The notes under the pieces were generated by a model. The model did not search any database and was not told where the DNA came from. It saw only the letters and a program-made list of their open reading frames with translations. 5,014 nt of DNA. Origin: Lachnospira eligens (GTDB lineage Bacteria; Bacillota; Clostridia; Lachnospirales; Lachnospiraceae). A program made the translations under genes and the position numbers. The DNA lies in NCBI RefSeq assembly GCF_009680455.1, contig NZ_WKRD01000017.1, positions 1 to 5,014 on the forward strand, written 5' to 3'. This document shows, piece after piece, positions 1-4,504 of the stretch (the first letter of the stretch is position 1; every line of letters starts with the position of its first letter).

Positions 1-178
1 AAAATATTAAAATGTCCATCATGTCCAACCTGTGAATTTCTCCCATTAGTTACATAGGGTACAATGGCTATTTTTTTATCATTAACTTGTCCTCCTTTTC
101 CACTTCTTATAACTTCCGATTCATTTTCTCCATTTTAACATAAAACTTACCCAAGTTAAAACTCCTATTCTCAATCAT
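1..178 (-). pseudogene. Possible frameshifted or decayed reading frame, unknown product
   Basis: Starting at ATG 178 the minus strand reads MIENRSFNLGKFYVK and then runs to a stop at 107. A second frame opens at 134 and continues to the window edge as NGENESEV...VPYVTNGRNS. Adding one A to the run of four at 133-136 would join the two frames into one continuous protein of 59 or more residues that continues outside the window. A GAGG sits about 7 nt before the ATG. I do not recognise the product. It could be a broken gene, a sequencing indel or chance open frames; the whole call is inference. Confidence 0.25.
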
Positions 179-340
179 CCCTCTCCCTCTGACTCCAAGT
201 GCCACAAAAGTGCCCAACTTGCCTACAAATATTCCCAGTGTTTATGCGGGTTTTCAAAATTACAATAATTAATGCATGGAAATAATAAAGAATGAATTTC
301 TTCACAAGACGACCGTTCCCCTCCTAGTCACTAAGCACGG
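1..340. other. Left-edge region without an intact gene
   Basis: No complete gene with a good start and ribosome binding site is visible on either strand. On the minus strand a frame is open from 134 to the window edge (44 codons, no stop, no ATG/GTG/TTG) and reads like protein (for example KKIAIVPYVTNGRNSQVGHD). A second minus-strand frame with an ATG at 178 stops at 107 after 23 codons. An A/T-rich hairpin-like stretch, CAAGT...ACTTG with CAC AAAA GTG inside, lies near 204-229. The rest looks like ordinary AT-rich intergenic DNA downstream of the tRNA operon terminator. Confidence 0.5.
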
Positions 341-374
341 AAAGAAAAAAGGGAATGGTTTTTCAACCATTCCC
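341..374 (-). terminator. Intrinsic terminator of the Pro-to-Lys tRNA operon
   Basis: A perfect 10-bp stem (351-360 with 365-374) closes a GAAA loop as read on the minus strand. It is followed by TTTTTTCTTT (complement of 341-350). It starts 7 bases past the 3' end of tRNA-Lys, the last gene of the operon. The GC-bearing stem plus U-run is the standard Rho-independent form. Confidence 0.93.
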
Positions 375-381
375 ATCTTAA

Positions 382-454
382 TGAGCCCACCGGGGTTCGA
401 ACCCGGGACACCTAGATTAAAAGTCTAGTGCTCTACCAACTGAGCTATGAGCCC
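382..454 (-). tRNA. tRNA-Lys(UUU)
   Basis: Cloverleaf of 73 nt: acceptor GGGCUCA pairs with UGGGCUC, D-stem GCUC/GAGC, anticodon stem CUAGA/UCUAG around loop CUUUUAA (anticodon UUU), T-stem CCGGG/CCCGG with UUCGAAC. Discriminator A. CCA is not encoded. Last gene of the six-tRNA operon, 65 nt after tRNA-Gln. Confidence 0.97.
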
Positions 455-519
455 TCAATGTATACAATTATGAGTAACAATCTATATCAAACATCCAGCC
501 TCGGATTATAACTACCGAG

Positions 520-592
520 CTGGGCTAGCTGGATTCGAACCAGCGTAATGCAGGGATCAAAACCCTGTGCCTTACCGCTTGGCGATAGCCCA
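520..592 (-). tRNA. tRNA-Gln(UUG)
   Basis: Acceptor UGGGCUA/UAGCCCA with the U1-A72 pair and G discriminator typical of bacterial tRNA-Gln. The D-arm has a 3-bp stem GCC/GGC. The anticodon loop UUUUGAU gives UUG, and the T-stem is GCUGG/CCAGC. The variable loop (CAUUAC, 545-550) is 6 nt, one more than usual. A 5-bp hairpin CUCGG/CCGAG begins immediately after the discriminator. CCA is not encoded. Confidence 0.95.
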
Positions 593-606
593 AGAAATAA
601 AAAAAG

Positions 607-681
607 GGTGGGTACAGGGATTCGAACCCTGGACCTTCAGAGCCACAATCTGACGCGCTGACCAGCTGTGCTATACCCACC
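607..681 (-). tRNA. tRNA-His(GUG)
   Basis: Acceptor GUGGGUA/UACCCAC. The anticodon loop UUGUGGC gives GUG. G at -1 (681) faces C73 (607), the G-1:C73 pair that marks bacterial tRNA-His. T-stem is CAGGG/CCCUG. It lies 14 nt from tRNA-Gln. CCA is not encoded. Confidence 0.97.
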
Positions 682-727
682 ATAATGCAAAAGTCATAAG
701 CTACTGGCCATGACTCATAAAAAAAAG

Positions 728-801
<74 letters not shown>

Positions 802-805
802 ACAA

Positions 806-876
806 AGCGGGTGATGGGAATCGAACCCACGTATCTAGCTTGGAAGGCTAGTGTTCTACCATTGAACTACACCCGC
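806..876 (-). tRNA. tRNA-Gly(UCC)
   Basis: Cloverleaf of 71 nt: acceptor GCGGGUG/CACCCGC, D-stem GUUC/GAAC, anticodon stem CUAGC/GCUAG around CUUCCAA (anticodon UCC), T-stem GUGGG/CCCAU. Discriminator U is usual for bacterial tRNA-Gly. Second gene of the operon, 20 nt after tRNA-Pro. CCA is not encoded. Confidence 0.96.
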
Positions 877-896
877 ATAATTATTAAGTTGTAAAG

Positions 897-971
897 TCGG
901 GGTGACAGGATTCGAACCTGCGACCTCTTGATCCCAAATCAAGCGCTCTAGCCAAGCTGAGCCACACCCCG
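897..971 (-). tRNA. tRNA-Pro(UGG)
   Basis: Cloverleaf of 75 nt: acceptor CGGGGUG/CACCCCG with the C1-G72 pair typical of bacterial tRNA-Pro. Anticodon stem CUUGA/UCAAG surrounds UUUGGGA (anticodon UGG). T-stem is GCAGG/CCUGU. First gene of its operon; its 5' end lies about 35 nt downstream of the predicted transcription start. CCA is not encoded. Confidence 0.97.
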
Positions 972-978
972 TTTTTGT

Positions 979-1011
979 TTCTTGCGTTTGCTCTGTTCCG
1001 CAACGCAAGAA
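979..1011 (-). repeat. 10-bp perfect inverted repeat in the tRNA-Pro leader
   Basis: TTCTTGCGTT (minus strand, 1011-1002) is complementary to AACGCAAGAA (988-979), with 13 bases between. The predicted transcription start (about 1006) falls inside the right arm, so the transcript would begin with a shortened stem (GCGTT/AACGC). As DNA the repeat spans the start site and could also be an operator. Which role applies is not visible. Confidence 0.6.
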
Positions 1012-1013
1012 TG

Positions 1014-1042
1014 ATTATATTATAAGGTGTACTATCTGTCAA
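1014..1042 (-). promoter_or_regulatory. Strong sigma-A type promoter of the Pro-to-Lys tRNA operon
   Basis: TTGACA (1042-1037) and TATAAT (1019-1014) are both consensus hexamers with exactly 17 bp between them. A start is expected near 1006, about 35 nt before tRNA-Pro. Three A7 tracts lie directly upstream (see 1046-1072). The strength fits a stable-RNA operon with its own promoter, separate from the rdgB operon upstream. Confidence 0.93.
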
Positions 1043-1045
1043 CAC

Positions 1046-1072
1046 TTTTTTTGAATTTTTTTCAATTTTTTT
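1046..1072 (-). promoter_or_regulatory. Phased A-tract, UP-element-like sequence
   Basis: On the minus strand three runs of exactly seven A occupy 1052-1046, 1062-1056 and 1072-1066, beginning every 10 bp. They fall at about -40 to -66 relative to the predicted start, where the alpha subunit C-terminal domains of RNA polymerase contact UP elements. Phased A-tracts are also known to bend DNA. Confidence 0.75.
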
Positions 1073-1116
1073 CAAAATTCTTTCTACAAGTCTGTAAACC
1101 CACATATTTACTGGAT

Positions 1117-1599
1117 TTATACATACTTTAAATTAAAAGACATTTCACCATTATCATCAATTTCAAGCATAATATATGTACATCTTTTATCTGCCTGACG
1201 AGGATATGATATGCTTCCAGGATTAATGAATGTAAGTTCATCTTCTATCTGTATCAATGGTCTGTGAGTATGTCCAAACATAACTATATCTATTCCTCTT
1301 GCTATACACTCTTCCCTGAGAGTCTGCAAATCGAGAGAAACATAATAATAATGACCGTGTGTCAAAAGCACTTTTTTCCCTGCAAGTTCTATCTCACGTT
1401 CTCTTGGAAGAGGTGAAAAGAAATCATTATTACCCGGTACCATTATTGTTTCACCCCCGGCAAGCTCCTGTATTATATCTTCTTCCCCTTCGATATCACC
1501 AAGATGGATAAGTAAATCGAATGGCTGCTCATTATATATTGCCTCTGCCAGATTACCGTGTCTTCTATGTGAATCGCTAACAATCATTATCCTCTGCAT
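1117..1599 (-). CDS. YfcE/MJ0936-family metallophosphodiesterase
   Basis: 160 residues, the usual length for the small single-domain metallophosphatases of the YfcE/MJ0936 family (B. subtilis YsnB). Metal-site motifs appear in order: D9-S-H11, G34-D35, G56-N-N-D59, T80-H-G-H83 and G109-H-T-H112, followed by N126-P-G-S129. These bind two divalent metals; relatives hydrolyse model phosphodiesters, and the physiological substrate is generally unknown. The protein is predicted cytosolic, with no signal peptide or membrane segment. The start is taken at ATG 1599 because GGAGG lies 4 nt upstream. A TTG at 1620 in the same frame sits right after the rdgB stop and has no such site. It follows rdgB by 21 nt, an order also seen as ysnA-ysnB in B. 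subtilis. No convincing intrinsic terminator follows it. Confidence 0.92.
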   Translation of the reverse strand: MQRIMIVSDSHRRHGNLAEAIYNEQPFDLLIHLGDIEGEEDIIQELAGGETIMVPGNNDFFSPLPREREIELAGKKVLLTHGHYYYVSLDLQTLREECIARGIDIVMFGHTHRPLIQIEDELTFINPGSISYPRQADKRCTYIMLEIDDNGEMSFNLKYV

Positions 1600-1603
1600 A
1601 AAA

Positions 1604-1608
1604 CCTCC
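1604..1608 (-). promoter_or_regulatory. Ribosome binding site that fixes the phosphodiesterase start
   Basis: GGAGG with a 4-nt spacer (TTTT) to ATG 1599. The spacing matches the site of the methyltransferase gene (GGAGG-ATAT-ATG). It rules out the upstream TTG at 1620 as the start. Confidence 0.85.
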
Positions 1609-1620
1609 AGAATGAGCCAA

Positions 1621-2208
1621 TTAGAGGCACTCATCCAGTTCTTTCTTTATAAGTTCAAGTGCCTTACCTCTGTGGCTTATCTTATTCTTCTCTTCAGGAT
1701 CAAGCTGTGCTGATGTTTTACCATATTCAGGCAGATAAACTATAGGGTCATAGCCAAAACCATTGTCTCCAACGATTTCCTTGCTTATAAGCCCCTCCAT
1801 TGTGCCTCTCTTAACAATTTCCCTTCCATCAGGAAAACACACTGCTATAGCACATACAAACCTGCCGCTTCTGTCCTTCCCTTCAACACCCTCAAGTCGT
1901 TTAATAAGAGAAGCATTTTTAATATCATATGATGTATCATGTCCCATATATCTGGCAGAATACACGCCAGGCTCTTTATTAAGATAATCAATCTCCAGTC
2001 CTGAATCATCTGCCATTGTAAGCTGTCCTGTAAGTTTGCATACAGTTCTTGCCTTAATCAACGCATTTTCTTCAAATGTAGTGCCATTTTCCTCTACATC
2101 AAGGTCAATTCCAGCATCCTTAAGAGAGATAACATTATACCCTTTAAGAATCTCTTTAACTTCCTTAACCTTGTCCTTATTATTAGACGCTAAAATAATA
2201 GTAGTCAT
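1621..2208 (-). CDS. rdgB: RdgB/HAM1 family XTP/dITP pyrophosphatase
   Basis: 195 residues, the normal length for this family. The enzyme hydrolyses non-canonical purine nucleotides (dITP, ITP, XTP) to monophosphate and pyrophosphate, keeping deaminated purines out of DNA and RNA in the cytosol. Visible motifs are the nucleotide loop SNNKDKVKE (8-16), FEENALIKA (45-53), the catalytic ADDSGLEID (66-74, Asp67/Asp68 for metal and catalysis), PGVYSARY (80-87), GDNGFGYDP (147-155) and the base-recognition SHRGKAL (178-184). The start ATG is 2 nt past the stop of the methyltransferase gene. An AGGAAAG site lies inside the end of that gene, so translation is probably coupled. The downstream neighbour is the YfcE-like phosphodiesterase. 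Confidence 0.97.
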   Translation of the reverse strand: MTTIILASNNKDKVKEVKEILKGYNVISLKDAGIDLDVEENGTTFEENALIKARTVCKLTGQLTMADDSGLEIDYLNKEPGVYSARYMGHDTSYDIKNASLIKRLEGVEGKDRSGRFVCAIAVCFPDGREIVKRGTMEGLISKEIVGDNGFGYDPIVYLPEYGKTSAQLDPEEKNKISHRGKALELIKKELDECL

Positions 2209-2210
2209 AA

Positions 2211-3371
2211 TTATCTTTCCTGTCCCTTCTCTTTCTTAGGCGGCTTTGGTCCCTGGAATGAGTAAAAATATGTCTTTAACATTCCATTATATATCTTTCT
2301 ATTCTTATCCGGCTTTCTGCCAAAATATTTGACAGCATCCTCATATGAAGTAATCATATAGGCTGACCATGAATCTAATTTTGCAAACTGTCGTCCAAAT
2401 GCAGAATATATTCCTGGAAGTGTCTCCTTGTCCTCAAGTCTTTCACCATAAGGCGGATTAGTTATAATAAAACCGTATTTCTTATGATGACTTAAGTCCG
2501 ATACGCTTCTTTCCTGAAAATGTATTAACTTCTCTACTCCGGCATTCTCCGCATTACTTCTTGCCTTCCTTATAACATCTGCATCAATATCAAAACCCTG
2601 AATATCTGTTTCAACATCAAGATTAATCATATCCTCAGCTTCATCAACAGCATCATACCACAACTGTTTGTCAATTATGTTAGTCCACTTCTGTGCTGTA
2701 AACTTACGGTTCATTCCCGGTGCAATATTAGCCGCTATCATAGCTGCTTCAATTGGAAATGTGCCACTTCCGCAGAATGGATCAACAAGAATTCTGTCGC
2801 CTCTCCACGGCGTAAGCATAATAAGCGCCGCTGCAAGTGTCTCAGATATAGGAGCTTTTCCAGCTGCCGGTCTGTATCCTCTCTTATGAAGCGAATCACC
2901 TGATGTGTCAAGTGCAATAGTCACAATATCCTTCATAATAGTTACTCTTATAGGATAAGAATCACCATCTTCCTCAAACCATCCAATTCTATAATGTTCT
3001 TTAAGTCTCTCTACAATTGCTTTCTTAACAATTGACTGGATATCAGAACTGCTGAACAGTTTACTGTTAACAGAATTAGCTTTTGTTACCCAGAACTTGC
3101 CATTCTTAGGTATATAATTCTCCCACTCAAGAGCTTTAGTATTGTCAAACAGCTCTGTAAATGTCTCAGCCTTAAATTGACCCACTTTAATCAAAATACG
3201 CTCTGTAGTCCTTAAATTTATATTAGCACGGCATATGGCTTCAGAATCACCTACAAAAGTGACCTTTCCATCCTCTACCGATGATATATCATATCCAAGA
3301 TCATATATTTCCCTTTTTAATACTGATTCCAGACCAAAATGGCAGGGAGCAATTAATTCATATGTATTCAT
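2211..3371 (-). CDS. THUMP-domain class I SAM-dependent RNA methyltransferase (YpsC/RlmL-like)
   Basis: 386 residues, close to the usual size of COG0116 proteins such as B. subtilis YpsC; it corresponds to the RlmL half of E. coli RlmKL. The N-terminal ferredoxin-like and THUMP RNA-binding part covers roughly residues 1-155. The linker motif LHKRGYR is at 161-167. The Rossmann methyltransferase domain follows, with SAM loop DPFCGSGT (197-204), acidic ribose contact GFDIDAD (259-265) and catalytic NPPYGER (305-311). NPPY is typical of exocyclic-amine N-methylation, and E. coli RlmL makes m2G2445 in 23S rRNA; the exact target here is inferred. The C-terminus ends in a basic tail (KPPKKEKGQER). 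ATG 3371 has GGAGG 4 nt upstream. First gene of the operon with rdgB and the phosphodiesterase. Confidence 0.93.
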   Translation of the reverse strand: MNTYELIAPCHFGLESVLKREIYDLGYDISSVEDGKVTFVGDSEAICRANINLRTTERILIKVGQFKAETFTELFDNTKALEWENYIPKNGKFWVTKANSVNSKLFSSSDIQSIVKKAIVERLKEHYRIGWFEEDGDSYPIRVTIMKDIVTIALDTSGDSLHKRGYRPAAGKAPISETLAAALIMLTPWRGDRILVDPFCGSGTFPIEAAMIAANIAPGMNRKFTAQKWTNIIDKQLWYDAVDEAEDMINLDVETDIQGFDIDADVIRKARSNAENAGVEKLIHFQERSVSDLSHHKKYGFIITNPPYGERLEDKETLPGIYSAFGRQFAKLDSWSAYMITSYEDAVKYFGRKPDKNRKIYNGMLKTYFYSFQGPKPPKKEKGQER

Positions 3372-3398
3372 ATATCCTCCAAATGTACATTTATATAT

Positions 3399-3427
3399 AT
3401 ATTAATGCCTACGCAAATGAGTGTCAA
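3399..3427 (-). promoter_or_regulatory. Promoter of the methyltransferase-rdgB-phosphodiesterase operon
   Basis: Consensus -35 TTGACA (3427-3422), a 17-bp spacer, then TAATAT (3404-3399), 4 of 6 matches to the -10 consensus. The start would be near 3392, leaving a leader of about 20 nt that contains the GGAGG site. It lies just after the stop of the rhodanese-like gene, so the operon need not depend on read-through. Confidence 0.7.
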
Positions 3428-3431
3428 TCCG

Positions 3432-3782
3432 TTAATTGATTACACACATTCCTTTATATGCCTCAAATCCTCCTACAACTGTCTTGCATATATATCCAAG
3501 CCCAGACATCTTTTCGCATATAACAAGACTCATAGCACCTTTATCGCAATAAAATATGTATATTTTTTCCTTATTACCAAATATTTTTCTAAATTCATAA
3601 GAAATCTTTCCGCATTTATATATATTATTTATATCATCAACCAGCTTGTTATATTCATAATGTATTGCTCCTTTTATCCTCGAATATACATATTTTTCCT
3701 TCAATCTTATATCAATTATTGTTACATATGGATCATTTACATAATAATCTATTTTTCTTGAACTTATCATTTCACATGACAT
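3432..3782 (-). CDS. Small single-domain rhodanese-like protein
   Basis: 116 residues, the size of single-domain (GlpE/PspE-like) rhodaneses. Domain signs are IDIR (23-26), IKGAIH (37-42), and a beta strand IYIFYC leading into the active-site loop at Cys79 (C-D-K-G-A-M-S). These are followed by a helix and TVVGGFEAYKG (101-111), the usual closing segment. Active rhodaneses carry persulfide on this Cys. Here the loop lacks the Arg found in many sulfurtransferases (CRxGxR), so the activity is uncertain. No signal peptide is seen; cytosolic. The gene is clearly more AT-rich than the operon to its left, with many ATA and TAT codons. ATG 3782 has only a weak TGGG upstream; Met5 (3770) has nothing better. 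A TATAAT lies at 3818-3813 but without a good -35. Confidence 0.75.
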   Translation of the reverse strand: MSCEMISSRKIDYYVNDPYVTIIDIRLKEKYVYSRIKGAIHYEYNKLVDDINNIYKCGKISYEFRKIFGNKEKIYIFYCDKGAMSLVICEKMSGLGYICKTVVGGFEAYKGMCVIN

Positions 3783-3855
3783 AGTTTACCCACACAATAT
3801 AGAATTTAATATATTATACTTTAATTAGTATTTTTTATTACCATTTTGTTATGTA

Positions 3856-3873
3856 AGGCCGCATATGCGACCT
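3856..3873 (-). other. Hairpin after the Asn/Ser-rich gene
   Basis: AGGTCGCATATGCGGCCT is self-complementary with one T-G wobble, giving a 7-bp stem and ATAT loop, 9 nt past the stop at 3883. It is GC-rich in an AT-rich setting. No T-run follows on the minus strand, so it is not a standard intrinsic terminator; it may protect the mRNA 3' end. Confidence 0.45.
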
Positions 3874-3882
3874 ATATTCTGA

Positions 3883-4056
3883 CTAATAGCAGTCGGACTC
3901 ATCAGAACCTGATGTCTTATTCTTGGAATTCTTAAATGACTGATTCTTGCTGTTTGTTGAATTAGTTTCATTATAAGAATTTCTTGAGTTTGTTGAATTG
4001 CTGGAATTAGTAGAATTCTTTGAATTTGTTGAATTTTTAGATGTGTTCTTTGACAT
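3883..4056 (-). CDS. Asn/Ser-rich tripeptide-repeat small protein, unknown function
   Basis: 57 residues of low-complexity sequence. Asn recurs at exactly every third residue from 8 to 38 (eleven positions), mostly as Asn-Ser-X with X being Thr, Lys, Ser, Arg or Tyr. A basic part (FKNSKNK, 41-47) and an acidic tail SDESDCY with a single Cys56 follow. No signal peptide, membrane segment or known domain is visible. At the DNA level the repeat has a 9-bp period built on AATTC. The start is ATG 4056, with GGAGG 8 nt upstream; an in-frame ATG at 4071 overlaps that site and is unlikely. The gene stands alone between the rRNA-tRNA operon terminator and the rhodanese gene. I do not recognise a function. 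That it is translated is inferred from the strong ribosome binding site. Confidence 0.6.
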   Translation of the reverse strand: MSKNTSKNSTNSKNSTNSSNSTNSRNSYNETNSTNSKNQSFKNSKNKTSGSDESDCY

Positions 4057-4064
4057 AATATCAA

Positions 4065-4069
4065 CCTCC
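4065..4069 (-). promoter_or_regulatory. Ribosome binding site of the Asn/Ser-rich gene
   Basis: GGAGG with an 8-nt spacer to ATG 4056. The alternative ATG at 4071-4069 shares a base with this site, so ATG 4056 is preferred. Confidence 0.75.
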
Positions 4070-4080
4070 ATAAATATTTT

Positions 4081-4092
4081 TACATTAATGTA
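4081..4092. repeat. 12-bp perfect palindrome upstream of the Asn/Ser-rich gene
   Basis: TACATTAATGTA is perfectly self-complementary and lies 25 bp before the start codon, where a promoter would be expected. It could be an operator. No clear -35/-10 pair is visible around it, so the role is open. Confidence 0.35.
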
Positions 4093-4151
4093 GTATTGCT
4101 ATTTTGTCTTATTTTATTCATACATGAAAATGCTTTCAATTATTGTTTCGT

Positions 4152-4184
4152 GAAACTAAAAAAACCTTGCAACTATGCAAGGTT
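4152..4184 (-). terminator. Intrinsic terminator of the 23S-tRNA operon
   Basis: Perfect 9-bp stem (4163-4171 with 4176-4184), 4-nt loop, followed on the minus strand by a run of T (complement of 4164-4158). It begins 6 nt past the 3' end of tRNA-Arg(ACG), the last tRNA of the operon. Confidence 0.92.
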
Positions 4185-4190
4185 AATAAA

Positions 4191-4264
4191 TGTACGTGAC
4201 AAGATTCGAACTCGCGACCTTCTGGTCCGTAGCCAGACGCTCTATCCAGCTGAGCTACACGTAC
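4191..4264 (-). tRNA. tRNA-Arg(ACG)
   Basis: Cloverleaf of 74 nt: acceptor GUACGUG/CACGUAC, anticodon stem UCUGG/CCAGA around CUACGGA. Anticodon ACG is normally edited to ICG by TadA and reads CGN codons. T-stem GCGAG/CUUGU has two G-U wobbles. Discriminator A. CCA is not encoded. Confidence 0.96.
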
Positions 4265-4267
4265 TTC

Positions 4268-4287
4268 CTAAACACTTTCGTGTTTAG
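4268..4287 (-). other. Hairpin filling the Leu-Arg tRNA spacer
   Basis: CTAAACAC-GAAA-GTGTTTAG on the minus strand: a perfect 8-bp stem with a GNRA (GAAA) tetraloop. It starts at the base after the tRNA-Leu discriminator and ends 3 nt before tRNA-Arg. No T-run follows, so an RNA-processing role is more likely than termination. Confidence 0.7.
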
Positions 4288-4374
4288 TGCCGGCAACGGG
4301 AATCGAACCCGTATGGGAGTATAAGTCCCGCAGGATTTTAAGTCCTGTGCGTCTGCCAGTTCCGCCACACCGGC
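4288..4374 (-). tRNA. tRNA-Leu(UAA)
   Basis: Class II tRNA of 87 nt with a long variable arm (a GGGA...UCCC stem). Acceptor GCCGGUG pairs with UGCCGGC. Anticodon stem CAGGA/UCCUG surrounds CUUAAAA (anticodon UAA). T-stem is ACGGG/CCCGU. Discriminator A, as expected for Leu. CCA is not encoded. Confidence 0.96.
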
Positions 4375-4393
4375 TTGGTGTATTATTAATTAT

Positions 4394-4412
4394 TGCCATC
4401 ATAATGATAGCA
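4394..4412 (-). other. Hairpin in the Asp-Leu tRNA spacer
   Basis: TGCTATCATTATGATGGCA folds into an 8-bp stem (one T-G wobble) with a 3-nt loop. It starts 2 nt past the tRNA-Asp 3' end. What follows (ATAATTAATAATACACC) has no continuous T-run, so it is probably a processing element. Confidence 0.5.
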
Positions 4413-4413
4413 G

Positions 4414-4487
4414 CGACCCGGATGGGGTTCGAACCCACGACCTCCGCCGTGACAGGGCGGCGCTCTAACCAGCTGAGCCACCAGGCC
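4414..4487 (-). tRNA. tRNA-Asp(GUC)
   Basis: Cloverleaf of 74 nt: acceptor GGCCUGG/CCGGGUC, D-stem GCUC/GAGC, anticodon stem CCGCC/GGCGG around CUGUCAC (anticodon GUC). T-stem is GUGGG/CCCAU. Discriminator G is an Asp identity element. CCA is not encoded. Confidence 0.97.
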
Positions 4488-4504
4488 ATAACGAGTAGAA
4501 CAAG

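Noticed and set aside
61..135. 24-codon plus-strand frame starting ATG 64
   Set aside because: No ribosome binding site, no recognisable product, and it is antisense to the more protein-like minus-strand frame.
884..1105. 73-codon minus-strand open frame
   Set aside because: It runs through the tRNA promoter, A-tracts and tRNA-Pro; the C-terminal GSRGRRFESCHPDF pattern is translated tRNA.
1081..1116. Terminator after the phosphodiesterase gene
   Set aside because: Only a 5-bp GTAAA/TTTAC stem with no following T-run is present; the T-rich plus-strand runs are A-tracts on the coding strand.
1600..1620. Upstream TTG start at 1620 for the phosphodiesterase
   Set aside because: The extra seven residues would be encoded by the ribosome binding site region itself; GGAGG at 1604-1608 serves ATG 1599, and the family begins at this M-x-R-I-M-I-V-S-D-S-H.
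1763..2889. Plus-strand open frames within rdgB and the methyltransferase gene
   Set aside because: Antisense shadows of well-recognised genes, with no ribosome binding sites.
3405..3761. 118-codon plus-strand open frame
   Set aside because: It is antisense to the rhodanese-like gene, with low-complexity Ile/Tyr/Phe content from AT-rich DNA; the minus strand shows a recognisable domain.
3849..4064. 71-codon minus-strand open frame overlapping the Asn/Ser-rich gene
   Set aside because: Out-of-frame reading of the same 9-bp repeats; its ATG lacks the properly spaced ribosome binding site that serves ATG 4056.
4268..4489. 73-codon minus-strand open frame
   Set aside because: It is the translation of tRNA-Asp and tRNA-Leu with their spacer; no ribosome binding site.
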